A DNA stretch of 64,000 nucleotides from Trichococcus pasteurii. Lineage in GTDB: Bacteria; Bacillota; Bacilli; Lactobacillales; Aerococcaceae. Numbering within the stretch: position 1 is the first letter of the stretch; each line of letters starts with the position of its first letter. The position numbers were made by a program, and so were the translations under genes. Location of the stretch: assembly GCF_900112935.1 (NCBI RefSeq), contig NZ_FONM01000010.1, positions 1 to 64,000 on the forward strand, read 5' to 3'. Positions 8,433 to 17,387 of the stretch are shown piece by piece. The notes under the pieces were generated by a model that saw only the letters and a program-made list of their open reading frames with translations, did no database searches and was not told the origin of the DNA.

Positions 8433-10484
8433 ATGGCATTTTTGGAAGTAAACAACTTAAACAAATATTATCCCATCACCGACAGCGAACGTTTCCACGC
8501 ATTGAAGGACGTCCAGTTGTCCTTCGAAAAAGGCGAATTGGTTTCGATCATCGGTGAATCAGGCAGCGGCAAGTCGACGCTGATGAATTTGTTGGGCGGC
8601 TTGGATTCGCAATTCGACGGTGAAATACTGGTGGACGGCGAGAATATCGGCCAGTTCAAGGAAAAGGAAATGGTCGCTTTCCACAAAGAGAAAATCGGCT
8701 TCATTTTCCAAAGTTTCAATCTCGTCCCTCACCTTTCCATTTTGGACAACGTCACCTTGGCGATGACTCTTTCGAACATCGACAGCAAAACCCGAAAAGC
8801 GCGCGCCAAAGAGGTGCTGGAGCAACTGGGATTGAAGGACCATTACCAAAAGAAACCGAACCAATTATCCGGCGGGCAAAAGCAACGGGTGGCGATAGCG
8901 CGGGCCCTTGTCAACGACCCGGACATCATCATCGCCGACGAACCTACCGGGGCGCTCGATTCCCAGACGTCGGATCAAGTGCTGGACATCATCCAGGACA
9001 TCGCGAAAACCGGCAAACTGGTCATCATGGTCACCCACTCGGAGCGTGTCGCTTCCCGTTCCACCCGCATCGTGACAATCGATGACGGCAAAATCATCAA
9101 TGACGAAAAACGCCCGCCGCTGCAGTTCCACGACAACGCCTTCCAAATAAAGGCAAAGCAGGAAAATAAAAACCTGAGTTTCCTCGCGGCCATCCGCATG
9201 GCCTTGTTGAACATGAAAGAGAAATTGAGCCGCAACATCCTGATCGCGTTGGGCGGAAGCATCGGCATCATGAGCATCATCCTGATGCTCGCGCTCGGCA
9301 AAGGCGTGAACGACTACTTGACCGACACGATGAACGAAAACGTCAATCCGATCATCAGTGAAGCGCGGATGACCGAGGAGACGCAATACGACGCCGCTGC
9401 AAGCGTCGAAACCGTCGCGGAAACTGCCCCTGCGCAACCAGGTGGCATGGGAGGGGGTGGCGGAATCGGCGGCACACTGATCGCCGATAATCCGGCTGCG
9501 CAGCTTTCGAAGAACATCCCGTTTGAAGAAGCGAATATTGCCGAATTGGAAGCCATTCCGAATGTCGAAAAGTTGGAATTGTCCTACGCTTCCTTCTCGA
9601 TGGGCAGCGATACGGTCGTTTATGAAGGCGAAAATTATCCGTTCATGAACTTCGGCACGACTTCGGAGTTTATGACCGACTCCAACATCTTGTACGGCGA
9701 ATTCCCGGGGCAGGATGAAGTCCTGATCACCGAGGAAATGGCAGATGGGATGGCCGGCACCCCAGAGGATATGATCGGCAAGGAAATCGAAGTCAAGCTT
9801 TCCGTCAACGGCAATCCTTTGAACGGCACCTACACGGTCAGCGGGATCTACACAGCCGGAAACGCAATCGGTCCTTCCGGCGCTTTCGACTCGGTCTTCA
9901 TGACGATGGACACGTTCTCGGACATGAACGCTGAAAACGGCTTGACCGTCGAACCGAATGTCGCGTATCTATTCGCGGATGAAACAAGCAATTCCCAAGA
10001 CATCAAAGATGCGATCAACGGATTGGGTTATGCAGGCTCTTCCACCGACACGCTGGCAAAAACCTTCACGAAATTGCTGGATATCTTCACGTATATCCTA
10101 GCCGGTGTGGCTGGCATTTCCTTGTTCGTATCGGCAATCATGATCCTGACCGTCCTCTACATCAGCGTCGTTGAGCGGACACAAGAAATCGGCGTCATCA
10201 AAGCGATCGGCGGGCGCAACAAAGATATCCGTCGCATCTTCGTCTCTGAATCTTTCCTGATTGGCCTGTTCAGCGGCCTGTTGGGTGTCGGTATCGCGGC
10301 TCTCCTTTCCACAATCGGAAACGTGGCGGTCGAGCGCATCTTCGGGACGACCATCCTGCACATGACCCCGACCTATGCCTTGTTGGGCATCCTGGCCAGC
10401 GTCATCATCAGCGTCATCGCCGGTGTCTTCCCTGCCAACAAAGCAGCGAAACTCGATCCGATCGAAGCTTTGCGTCATGACTAA
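8433..10484 (+). CDS. MacB-like ABC exporter, ATPase-permease fusion
   Basis: Protein of 683 residues. Residues 1-225 are an ABC ATPase: Walker A GESGSGKS (41-48), signature LSGGQKQR and Walker B IIIADEP. A linker leads to a transmembrane helix (about 255-285), a large extracytoplasmic domain that contains a Gly/Met-rich patch ([12 protein letters not shown]), and three C-terminal helices of the FtsX type. This is the MacB architecture, used in Gram-positives for peptide or antibiotic export or for envelope signalling. AGAGGAGG precedes the ATG by nine bases. It has its own promoter and a TetR operator. Substrate unknown. Confidence 0.9.
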   Translation: MAFLEVNNLNKYYPITDSERFHALKDVQLSFEKGELVSIIGESGSGKSTLMNLLGGLDSQFDGEILVDGENIGQFKEKEMVAFHKEKIGFIFQSFNLVPHLSILDNVTLAMTLSNIDSKTRKARAKEVLEQLGLKDHYQKKPNQLSGGQKQRVAIARALVNDPDIIIADEPTGALDSQTSDQVLDIIQDIAKTGKLVIMVTHSERVASRSTRIVTIDDGKIINDEKRPPLQFHDNAFQIKAKQENKNLSFLAAIRMALLNMKEKLSRNILIALGGSIGIMSIILMLALGKGVNDYLTDTMNENVNPIISEARMTEETQYDAAASVETVAETAPAQPGGMGGGGGIGGTLIADNPAAQLSKNIPFEEANIAELEAIPNVEKLELSYASFSMGSDTVVYEGENYPFMNFGTTSEFMTDSNILYGEFPGQDEVLITEEMADGMAGTPEDMIGKEIEVKLSVNGNPLNGTYTVSGIYTAGNAIGPSGAFDSVFMTMDTFSDMNAENGLTVEPNVAYLFADETSNSQDIKDAINGLGYAGSSTDTLAKTFTKLLDIFTYILAGVAGISLFVSAIMILTVLYISVVERTQEIGVIKAIGGRNKDIRRIFVSESFLIGLFSGLLGVGIAALLSTIGNVAVERIFGTTILHMTPTYALLGILASVIISVIAGVFPANKAAKLDPIEALRHD

Positions 10485-10502
10485 GTTTTAGGGCAACTAA
10501 GG

Positions 10503-10547
10503 AACAGCCATCCAGCCTCGTTTTGAGGTTGGATGGCTGTTTTTTTG
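10503..10547 (+). terminator. Terminator after the ABC exporter
   Basis: A 17-bp stem (10503-10519 with 10525-10541, one G-U pair) with a 5-nt loop, followed by a run of T. It ends the tetR/exporter transcript. Confidence 0.9.
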
Positions 10548-10584
10548 GCGTAAAGGAAAAAAAATTCAGAATGTTTCCAACCAC

Positions 10585-10733
10585 GGGGCGGGGATTCCCC
10601 GCCAAACAGACTTTGGCGGTTTATTTCGGGCCGCCCGAAGTTGATTTAGCCCTCCAAATCAGTTTTGGCGGGCTATTTTGAACTGTGCACAATAGGAATA
10701 CCCCGTCGAAACCGGTTTTGACGGGGTATTCCT
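10585..10733. repeat. 52-bp-period hairpin array, family C (3 units, third diverged)
   Basis: Units start at 10599, 10651 and 10703, exactly 52 bp apart. The first two match the array at 7419-7508 almost base for base. The third has CCGTC paired with GACGG in place of CCGCC with GGCGG, a compensatory change, and its stem is extended outward by AGGAATACC / GGTATTCCT (10694-10733) into a near-continuous palindrome. It lies between convergent genes, and the long last hairpin could end the minus-strand operon although no T run follows. Confidence 0.9.
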
Positions 10734-10761
10734 TGTTATGTGGAAAGAAAAAAGCAGCCGG

Positions 10762-11910
10762 TTACGGCTGCTCCACATATATATCTTTCTTGGTCAACGT
10801 CCCGAACAGATCATAGAGGATGTCATCCGTGATCTTCACTGGATTGTTCTCGAGGTTCGGATGATGGGAAAGCTGAACCAACTCATCAATCTGGGCATCG
10901 GACAAGTCCAAATCCGTCAGATCCGTCCGCAAGCCAATCTGTTTTTTCAGCGCTGTGATGGCGTTTGCCATTTCATCTGCATCGGTGAAGCCGATTGCTT
11001 TGGCGAAGGCGGTCACGCGGCCATCCGTCTCCAGCAGGGCGTTCACTTTGGCGAAGTAATCGATCGTCAATCCGCAGGCTTCACCGTGCGGGATGCCGTA
11101 CAAGTTCGTCAGCGGATAGGACATGGCGTGCGAAGAGGTCGTCTTCGGCAGCGCGAAAGCCAGGCCGGCGATGACGGAGGCTTCGGCCATTTTCTCGCGC
11201 GCTGTGGCATCGGTCGGGTTTGCATAGGCGACCGGCAGATGCTCGAACACCAATTTGGCGGCATGGATCGCGAGCGCGTCGCAGATCGGCTGGTGGTTCA
11301 CGCTCCAGTAACCTTCGATTGCTTGGCACAGGACATCGATCCCGGAGCAGGCAGTCACGGTCGGCGGACATGTGTAGGTCAATTCCGGATCGACGACGGC
11401 GTAGGCCGGGAAGAAGTTCGGCGACAGGATCGGCGCTTTTTTCCCGGTTTCGTAGTCGGAAAGGACCGAAACGCTCGTGACTTCGCTGCCGGTTCCGGAA
11501 GTCGTCGGCACGGCGATCAAAGGCAGGAATGTTTCCGGCAAGGCTTTGCCGGTACCGTGGTAGAGCCTGATTGAATCGTCCACCGTAGCGATTGTCGCGG
11601 CGGCTTTGGCGAGGTCCATCACGCTTCCTCCACCCAGAGCGACCACGAATTTGGAGCCCTGCTCGCGCATCAGCTCGGCGCAGGCATCGACTTCGCTCAC
11701 CTCAGGGTTGGGCGAAACATCGCTGTAGACGGCGGTCAAAAGGCCGTCCGCTTCCGCCATGACTTTGTCGGCCAGGCCGGATTTGCGGAAGGAACGCGAA
11801 CAGATCAGGATGCCGTCCGTTTCCCCGAGCTCCGCGATGACCTCCTTCAAAGCGGACAGCTTGCCGTTTCCGAAGATGATTTTCACTGGTTGTTGATAAT
11901 TCCAATCCAT
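10762..11910 (-). CDS. Iron-type alcohol dehydrogenase, probable sulfoacetaldehyde reductase
   Basis: Protein of 382 residues of the group III iron-containing alcohol dehydrogenase family. An N-terminal Rossmann domain with GGGSVMDLAK (nucleotide and metal approach) is followed by an all-helical domain with metal ligands in GSGTGSEVT...ID and HAMSYPLTNLYGIPHGEA. It is the last gene of an operon with a class III aminotransferase and a taurine-type transporter. In Bifidobacterium and Bilophila, enzymes of this family reduce sulfoacetaldehyde to isethionate after taurine transamination, so that is the likely role. I start at 11910 because GAAAGGGTG is nine bases upstream; the ATG at 11919 is too close. 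Other aldehydes remain possible. Confidence 0.75.
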   Translation of the reverse strand: MDWNYQQPVKIIFGNGKLSALKEVIAELGETDGILICSRSFRKSGLADKVMAEADGLLTAVYSDVSPNPEVSEVDACAELMREQGSKFVVALGGGSVMDLAKAAATIATVDDSIRLYHGTGKALPETFLPLIAVPTTSGTGSEVTSVSVLSDYETGKKAPILSPNFFPAYAVVDPELTYTCPPTVTACSGIDVLCQAIEGYWSVNHQPICDALAIHAAKLVFEHLPVAYANPTDATAREKMAEASVIAGLAFALPKTTSSHAMSYPLTNLYGIPHGEACGLTIDYFAKVNALLETDGRVTAFAKAIGFTDADEMANAITALKKQIGLRTDLTDLDLSDAQIDELVQLSHHPNLENNPVKITDDILYDLFGTLTKKDIYVEQP

Positions 11911-12009
11911 TCCATGCACCCTTTCTGCAGTAAGTTTTTCTCTATCAAGCAGTAATCCGAAAGGCGCGCCGTCTAGGCCTGCCCTTCGAATTATTTTTTA
12001 TTTATTATA

Positions 12010-12822
12010 TCACACAGCCAGCTCGTCTTTTTGGTTGATGACGTTCAGGATCGATTCGCGCATCGTCATGTATTGCTTGGAGTAGCGGGCGCTTTCGCTG
12101 TTGGCGCCGTCCATGTCGTAGGTGAAGTCGGTGTCGAGCACCTTCACGATGCGGCCGGGCCGGCTGGACATGACGATGACTTTCGTCGCCAACGACAGGG
12201 CTTCGTCCACGTCATGGGTGATGAAGAAGACGGTGCTCTGGTTCTTCATCCAGATGCGGCGGATCAGCGCCTGCATCTTATCGCGGGTCAGGGCGTCGAG
12301 CGCGCCGAACGGTTCGTCCATCAGGATCATGCCCGGTTCGTTGACGAGCACTTTGGCCAAGGAAGCGCGTTGCTTCATCCCGCCGGAAAGTTCATAAGGT
12401 TTGCGGTTGGCGAAGTCCGTAAGTCCGACGATTTCCAGGTATTCCGCCGTGATCGCCTCACGTTCCTTTTCCGGAATGTTGCGCATGCGCAGTCCGAAAT
12501 TGACGTTCTCTTTGATCGTCAGCCACGGATAGAGCGGCGGCGACTGGAAGACAACCCCGCGCTGCCAATCCGGTCCTTCGATCGGCCTGCCGTTCATCAA
12601 GGCTTGCCCGTCAGTCGGCTGCATGAAGCCCGCGATGATGTTCAAGAGCGTGCTCTTGCCACAGCCGGATGGTCCCATTACGCAGATGAACTCACCTTCT
12701 TGGATGTCGAGATTGACTTGGGCCAAGGCCGTCACTGTCCCGATTTCGCTGTTGTAGACCAGTTCGACATCCTCCAGTTTTACCACTGTCTTTCCGTTTA
12801 TTCCGTCATAAGCTCTCTGCAT
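12010..12822 (-). CDS. Taurine/sulfonate-type ABC transporter ATP-binding protein
   Basis: Protein of 270 residues of the NitT/TauT ATPase group. Walker A is GPSGCGKST (about 50-58), the signature is LSGGMKQRASLAKVL, and Walker B is MILMDEPFGALD. The VVFQSPPLYPWLTIKENV segment is typical of SsuB/TauB. It powers uptake by the binding protein and permease encoded directly upstream. The gene follows the binding-protein gene by 11 bp. A TATAAT-like motif overlaps its stop codon on the minus strand, but I do not think it proves a separate promoter for the dehydrogenase gene. Confidence 0.88.
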   Translation of the reverse strand: MQRAYDGINGKTVVKLEDVELVYNSEIGTVTALAQVNLDIQEGEFICVMGPSGCGKSTLLNIIAGFMQPTDGQALMNGRPIEGPDWQRGVVFQSPPLYPWLTIKENVNFGLRMRNIPEKEREAITAEYLEIVGLTDFANRKPYELSGGMKQRASLAKVLVNEPGMILMDEPFGALDALTRDKMQALIRRIWMKNQSTVFFITHDVDEALSLATKVIVMSSRPGRIVKVLDTDFTYDMDGANSESARYSKQYMTMRESILNVINQKDELAV

Positions 12823-12833
12823 AGCGGCTCCCC

Positions 12834-13892
12834 CTATTCTTTGGAATCCAAGTAAGCTTGGATGTATGTCGTGTTGATGCCTTCAGCGAAAGCTTCTTCG
12901 CTCGGCAAATCGGTGATGTTGCCTTGATCCAAATAGAACTGGCCCATGTCAAGCATCGTAGCGGCCATTGCGCCGACTGCCTCGGAAGTGCCCAGGTTGG
13001 CTGCATCCAATTGTTCCGCTGCGGAAATCCAGTTCTGGCCTTCCATTTGCAGCTTAGCGGACTCTTCAGTGATGTTCAGCGATTTAGCGATGATGGAGAT
13101 GGCTTGGTCAGGGTCTTCTCGGTAAAGCGTTACGGCTTTATCGACTGAGGCGATGTACTTCTCGACGATTTCCGGATAGGCTTCACCGAATTCGCTGCGG
13201 ACGATTTCCACGTTGGCTGTCATATAACCCATTTCCGCCACGTCTCCACTGTGCAGAACGATGTTGCCGTCAGCCAGCAATTCGCTGAGGGTAGGCTCCC
13301 AAACATATGCAGCATCGATGTCGCCACGTTGCCATGCCGCAAAGATATCGGAAGGCTGCAGATCGATCAGTGTGAAATCAGTCTCTTCAAAACCGCTGGC
13401 CGTAATGGCGCGCAACAGGCTGTAGTGGGCCGTACTGGCGAAAGGAACGCCGATGTTCTTGCCTTTCAGGTCTTCCAAGGAGGTAGCGTTCAGCGCGTTT
13501 TTCGCTGCCAAAGCCTCTACCGAACCGAGTGTCTCATGGATCCAGATCATTTCGATCGGGATGCCTGAAGCGATGCCCAATACGGCCGAGCCCGAACCGG
13601 TCAAGCCGAAGTCGACGGCACCGGAAACCATGGCCTGGTTGATGGCTTTTCCACTTTCGAATTGGACGACTTCGACTGGCACACCCAGTTCATCTTCAAA
13701 ATAGCCTTCCGCTTTCGCGATGCCTTCATCATTCGGCATTTCCAGGGTCGCGATGACGACTTTCTCAGGCAGATCGCCATCAGCTGAAGCTGTGGAAGAG
13801 TCGGTCGCGCTGGACGCGCCTCCGCAAGCCGCGAACAAAAGAGCCGAGCAAGATAAGAACAGTAGTTTAGAGAACATGTGGTTTTTTTTCAT
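12834..13892 (-). CDS. Taurine/sulfonate-type ABC transporter substrate-binding lipoprotein
   Basis: Protein of 352 residues. The N-terminus is a lipoprotein signal with lipobox FAAC. The mature part is an NMT1/TauA-type periplasmic-binding fold: VVEVVQFESGKAINQAMVSGAVDFGLTGSGSAVLGIASGIPIEMI is the usual family block, followed by WEPTLSELL and the C-terminal helical region. It captures the substrate outside the cell for the permease encoded 12 bp upstream. Context with an aminotransferase and a family III dehydrogenase favours taurine over sulfonates or nitrate, because no monooxygenase or nitrate reductase is present. Confidence 0.85.
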   Translation of the reverse strand: MKKNHMFSKLLFLSCSALLFAACGGASSATDSSTASADGDLPEKVVIATLEMPNDEGIAKAEGYFEDELGVPVEVVQFESGKAINQAMVSGAVDFGLTGSGSAVLGIASGIPIEMIWIHETLGSVEALAAKNALNATSLEDLKGKNIGVPFASTAHYSLLRAITASGFEETDFTLIDLQPSDIFAAWQRGDIDAAYVWEPTLSELLADGNIVLHSGDVAEMGYMTANVEIVRSEFGEAYPEIVEKYIASVDKAVTLYREDPDQAISIIAKSLNITEESAKLQMEGQNWISAAEQLDAANLGTSEAVGAMAATMLDMGQFYLDQGNITDLPSEEAFAEGINTTYIQAYLDSKE

Positions 13893-13904
13893 AAAAGCCT
13901 CCGA

Positions 13905-14753
13905 TTATTTTCCTGCCCAAGGGACAAATTTATTTTGTATGATGACGATGATTTTATCCAAAAGAATGCCGGTGATGCCCATGATGATGATGCCGACGAA
14001 GACGATGTCGCTGCGCAGATAGTTGCTGGCATCAAGGACCAGCCAGCCGATTCCGGTCATTGCGGCAACCATTTCCGCCGAAACAAGGGTCGTATAAGCG
14101 ACGCTGAGTGCGGTGCGCAGGCTCGTCAGGATATCCGGCAAGCAAGAAGGCAGGATGACATGGAAGAACACTTGCGTCTGGCTGGCGCCGACCGTTTTCG
14201 CGCTGTTGATGAAGTCTGTGTTGACTTTCGCAACGGCAGAGACGCAGCTGACGTAGATCGGTGCGAAGGCCGCCAGGAAAAGCAAGGCGACTTTCGAAGC
14301 ATCCGCGATCCCTAGCCCCATTACCAACAGAGTGTAGTAAGCCAATGGCGGCAGCGGGCGGTAGAAGTTGATGATCGGATCCAAGGCGGCTTTGATCTTC
14401 GTGTTGTAGCCGCTGAGCAGGCCCAACGGAATCGCGGCGATGATCGCCAATCCGAAGGCACTGAGCAGGCGCCATAAGCTGGTGCCGATGTGCTGCAGCA
14501 AGGAGAAGCCTTTATAGCCGTTGAAGAGGATCTCCACGAAGGCCGTCCAAACCGCCAACGGGCTCGGCAGCAGCATCGGGCTGACCAGCCCCAGCGCGGT
14601 AACGACATACCAGAGTACCATGATCGTTGCGACGGTGCCGACGGTGATCATTTTTTCCGGCTGGATCCTCTTTCGTCTTTTCTTAACCGCGATCGCGGAC
14701 GTGCTTTGCTCGGGAATCAGTGCATCGCTTGTGAGCGTATCTGCTTTCTTCAT
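13905..14753 (-). CDS. Taurine/sulfonate-type ABC transporter permease
   Basis: Protein of 282 residues with about six transmembrane helices and the BPD_transp_1 fold. The EAA-like loop is seen in INSAKTVGASQTQVFFHVILPSCLPDILTSLR. A cytoplasmic N-terminal tail of about 45 basic residues precedes the first helix. I choose the ATG at 14753 because AAGGAGGAC lies six bases upstream; the longer frame to 14795 would overlap the P-II gene. It pairs with the ATPase and binding protein of the same operon to import a sulfonate or amine substrate. Confidence 0.87.
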   Translation of the reverse strand: MKKADTLTSDALIPEQSTSAIAVKKRRKRIQPEKMITVGTVATIMVLWYVVTALGLVSPMLLPSPLAVWTAFVEILFNGYKGFSLLQHIGTSLWRLLSAFGLAIIAAIPLGLLSGYNTKIKAALDPIINFYRPLPPLAYYTLLVMGLGIADASKVALLFLAAFAPIYVSCVSAVAKVNTDFINSAKTVGASQTQVFFHVILPSCLPDILTSLRTALSVAYTTLVSAEMVAAMTGIGWLVLDASNYLRSDIVFVGIIIMGITGILLDKIIVIIQNKFVPWAGK

Positions 14754-14791
14754 AAAATTGTCCTCCTTGGTCTCTTTTCGCCTAACCTGTT

Positions 14792-15109
14792 TCATGCGCG
14801 GCGTACCTGATATTCGCGGGCGATCGTTTGCACGAAAATTTTGCCGTCCCCCGCCTGGCCGGTGCTGTTGACCGCCAGCAGGATGCCGATCACATTTTCC
14901 ACATGCTCATCCTCCGTCACGATCGTAAACATCCGTTTCGGCATCAGCACGCTGTGTCCGACTGTTTCGCGGAAGTCTCTCCCTATCAGCGGGTTCTTGC
15001 CGCGTCCGAAGACTTTTCGGCAAGTGAAGCCCGGAAAACCGCCTGCAGCCAGTTTTTGTTTCGTTTCCGTCACCTTGTTCAGGCGAATGATCGCTGTCAC
15101 TTCCTTCAT
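14792..15109 (-). CDS. P-II family regulator, NifI2-like
   Basis: Protein of 105 residues with the P-II fold: MKEVTAIIRLNKVTETKQKL at the start, a T-loop region after VFGRGKNPL, and the conserved C-terminal TGQAGDGKIFV block. The FPGFTCRKVFGRGK and 'MPKRMFTIVTEDEHVENVIGILL' patterns fit NifI2 proteins, which bind 2-oxoglutarate and ATP and control nitrogenase in archaea and anaerobes. No nitrogenase gene is in this window. Here it sits between a NifI1-like gene and a taurine transporter gene, so it may gate uptake or transamination by nitrogen status. AAAGGTGGG precedes the ATG. Confidence 0.8.
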   Translation of the reverse strand: MKEVTAIIRLNKVTETKQKLAAGGFPGFTCRKVFGRGKNPLIGRDFRETVGHSVLMPKRMFTIVTEDEHVENVIGILLAVNSTGQAGDGKIFVQTIAREYQVRRA

Positions 15110-15136
15110 ACAATTCCCACCTTTACAGTCCTTCTA

Positions 15137-15466
15137 TTAAAGTCCTTCTGCGCCGCTACTGATTGTATAGGCACTTTCGATTGCGTGTACGAATATTCTG
15201 CCGTCGCCGTAATTCCCCAGATCGCTTGTGCGCGCCTGGGTGGTGATGACGTCGACGATTTCCTTTTCATGGGCTGCCTCGGCAACCAGGAACAGCAATT
15301 CCTTCGGCAGCTCGTCGTAGAAAACGTCGCCGATATGGATGCCAGCCTGTTTCCCACGTCCGTACACATCCATCCGTGTCACGGCGGTGTGCCCTTTTTC
15401 AGCAAGTTTCGCCAAAATCTGTTCGGTCTTCTCCGGCCTCACGATGGCCTCAATTTTCACTAGCAT
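15137..15466 (-). CDS. P-II family regulator, NifI1-like
   Basis: Protein of 109 residues. MLVKIEAIVRPEK, AVTRMDVYGRGKQAGI, YDELPKELLFLV and YGDGRIFVHAIESAYTISSG follow the NifI1 pattern closely. The T-loop Tyr that is uridylylated in GlnB is not in the usual context, as in NifI proteins. It should form a complex with the NifI2-like protein encoded 27 bp downstream and sense 2-oxoglutarate. The ATG at 15466 has AAGGAG eight bases upstream; the GTG at 15475 is too close to it. Its place between the aminotransferase and the transporter is unusual for this family. Confidence 0.82.
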   Translation of the reverse strand: MLVKIEAIVRPEKTEQILAKLAEKGHTAVTRMDVYGRGKQAGIHIGDVFYDELPKELLFLVAEAAHEKEIVDVITTQARTSDLGNYGDGRIFVHAIESAYTISSGAEGL

Positions 15467-15529
15467 GCGCTCCACTCCTTTTATCCAGTAGATTTTTTGA
15501 AATGTGGTGCGGCCGGGATCCGGCGCAGT

Positions 15530-16894
15530 TTACATATATTGCTCATCGACAAGCGTCAGCACTTCATCCAGGATTGGCATCACTTCAGCCAACTCTGCTT
15601 CGGTGATCGTAAGCGGAGGGCAGACGCTGATCGTCGTTTCGCGGCCGAAAGTCGAGAATCCTCGGTCCTTGAGTTCCTTGTAGATGGCCGGCATGATCCG
15701 ATTCGGCGTGTTGAACGGCACGAGCGGCTCGCGCGTTTCCTTGTCGAGCACCAGCTCCACTCCGCAGAAGAGTCCATAAGTTCGGACATCGCCGACGCAA
15801 GGATGCTTGGCTTTCATCTCATCCAGGTAGTCCTTCAAGATTGCGCCGATCTTTTCAACGTTGGCGGCGATGTTTTCATCTTCGTAGACTTCCAATGTCG
15901 CCAAGCCAGCCGCGCAAGCCAATGTGTGGCCGCTGTAGGTCAAGCCGCATTGGAGTTGGTTCTCGGTGAAATATTCACTGATCCATTCGGAGACGATCAC
16001 GCCACCCAACGGCACATAACCTGATGTCACCCCTTTGGCAAAAGTGATCATGTCCGGCGTAAACGCGTATTGCTGGAAAGCGAAAGCCGTTCCGGTCCGG
16101 TAGAAGCCGGCCATGACTTCATCACAGATCATCACGATGCCGTAGCTGTTGCAAAGGTTGCGCACCCCTTCCAGATAGCCTTTCGGGTAGGCGATGATGC
16201 CGTTCGCGCCGATGACCGTTTCCAAGAGGATGGCCGCCACGTTGTACGGGCCTTCGTATTGGATCTGTTCACCCAGTTTCTTAAGGTAGAAGGCCGTCAA
16301 TGCCTCTTCGGTTTCAAATGGAAGGTTGTCGCGGTAAGGCGACGGATTGGAGAATTTCACGAAGCCGTTCGCGCCGCCGATTTCAGCCGCGAACCTGCGC
16401 GAATCCCCGGAAGCATTCGATGCTGCAAGTGTAGCGCCGTGGTAGCTGTGGTAGCCGCTGAACACTTTCGTGCGCCCCGTCGCGATCCGCGCCATCTTGA
16501 TCGCATTCTCGTTCGCATCCGCTCCGGCATTCGTGAAGAACACGCGCGCCATATCCCCGCCGGCCAGCTCGACCAGTTTCTTCGCCAACAGAGACTTCAC
16601 ATCGGTCGCATAACTCGGTGCCATGAAGCACATCTTTGCAGCCTGATCCTGGATCGCCTTCACGACTTTCGGATGCTGATGGCCGATGTTCGCGTTCACC
16701 AATAAGGAGGACATATCCACTTGACGGTTGCCTTCATAGTCCCAGAAATAAATGCCTTCCGCCTTTTCGACTGCCATCGCCGCTTGGCCCTGCTTCGACC
16801 AGGCCCGCATCACGTACTGTTGATCCATCGCTATTACTTCTTCTCCGGTTAGAGTTGTTGCTGTCGTTGTATTCCATGTTGCGTTCACTGTCAT
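15530..16894 (-). CDS. Class III aminotransferase, probable taurine:2-oxoglutarate aminotransferase
   Basis: Protein of 454 residues of the class III (omega) aminotransferases. The PLP lysine is K287 in TFAKGVTSGYVPLGG, and D258 in ICDEV contacts the pyridine nitrogen. GYHSYHGAT and NAGADANENAIKMAR are the expected cofactor-binding segments. As first gene of an operon with a taurine-type transporter and an iron-type dehydrogenase, it probably moves the amino group of taurine to 2-oxoglutarate, giving glutamate and sulfoacetaldehyde. A beta-alanine or GABA aminotransferase is the main alternative. GGGAGGTAA precedes the ATG, which supports the 22-residue N-terminal extension. Confidence 0.8.
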   Translation of the reverse strand: MTVNATWNTTTATTLTGEEVIAMDQQYVMRAWSKQGQAAMAVEKAEGIYFWDYEGNRQVDMSSLLVNANIGHQHPKVVKAIQDQAAKMCFMAPSYATDVKSLLAKKLVELAGGDMARVFFTNAGADANENAIKMARIATGRTKVFSGYHSYHGATLAASNASGDSRRFAAEIGGANGFVKFSNPSPYRDNLPFETEEALTAFYLKKLGEQIQYEGPYNVAAILLETVIGANGIIAYPKGYLEGVRNLCNSYGIVMICDEVMAGFYRTGTAFAFQQYAFTPDMITFAKGVTSGYVPLGGVIVSEWISEYFTENQLQCGLTYSGHTLACAAGLATLEVYEDENIAANVEKIGAILKDYLDEMKAKHPCVGDVRTYGLFCGVELVLDKETREPLVPFNTPNRIMPAIYKELKDRGFSTFGRETTISVCPPLTITEAELAEVMPILDEVLTLVDEQYM

Positions 16895-16944
16895 GCTGTT
16901 ACCTCCCGATAAAATTTATTTTAATCAATTTCTAATATGTCCCC

Positions 16945-16973
16945 ATAATACGGGGATTCGGATTCATCGTAAA
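16945..16973 (-). promoter_or_regulatory. Promoter of the aminotransferase / P-II / transporter operon
   Basis: On the minus strand TTTACG (16968-16973), a 17-bp spacer and TATTAT (16945-16950). The -10 box lies inside an inverted repeat CCCC-7 nt-GGGG, which could bind a regulator. It is 51 bp upstream of the first start codon. Confidence 0.55.
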
Positions 16974-17351
16974 TAAAAAGCTCTAATTTGATGATAGCAT
17001 TTATGGCATTTCTGCTTTCATCAGGAAAATATTCCGCTTACAACGGGGAATATTTCTTGCTGTTTGTCAGTGATGTAAGGTTTTCCTGAAAAGAAACTGA
17101 CTTTCTCGGCTGGCTAATTGTGAGGGGTTTCAAGATTGCTATGAGTGAAATGAGGCGAAATAACTATCGATATATTTTAACGACGTTACAGAAAATGACG
17201 CCAGTTTCTAGGAATGTGCGTCAGGTTTACTGACATGTTTTGATTGCGGATGAGTTTTTTGGCGTTTATTAAGTGGAAGCATGTGAGGTATTCTGCCGTT
17301 GATAGGGTCGAGTTTGGGATAATATTCGGAAGTTTACCTAATAAATAAAAA
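16974..17351. other. Long intergenic stretch without a recognised gene
   Basis: I find no coding sequence with family resemblance here. One inverted repeat, GAAAATATTCC with GGAATATTTC around 17029-17053, could be a weak terminator or a regulator site. The stretch separates the nitrogen-related operon from the hicAB island and is AT-richer than its surroundings. Confidence 0.5.
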
Positions 17352-17387
17352 GACAAAATGTTCAAAAGAACGCAAAAAAGCGAAGAC
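17352..17387. repeat. 36-bp direct repeat, left copy
   Basis: The sequence from GACAAAATGTTC to AGCGAAGAC is identical over 36 bp to 18989-19024. In both places its end forms the 5' arm of a terminator-like hairpin (AAGCGAAGA here pairs with TCTTCGCTT at 17409-17417). The two copies bracket hicA, hicB and the Fic gene. Confidence 0.85.

Noticed and set aside
12004-12012. Extended -10 promoter (TG-A-TATAAT, minus strand) for the dehydrogenase gene
   Set aside because: It overlaps the stop codon of the upstream ATPase gene and I find no good -35. It may be chance, and the gene reads well as part of the operon.
10762-16894. Taurine dissimilation by sulfoacetaldehyde acetyltransferase or cleavage to sulfite
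   Set aside because: No xsc, pta or isethionate lyase gene is in the operon. The reductase suggests that only nitrogen is taken and the sulfonate is left reduced.
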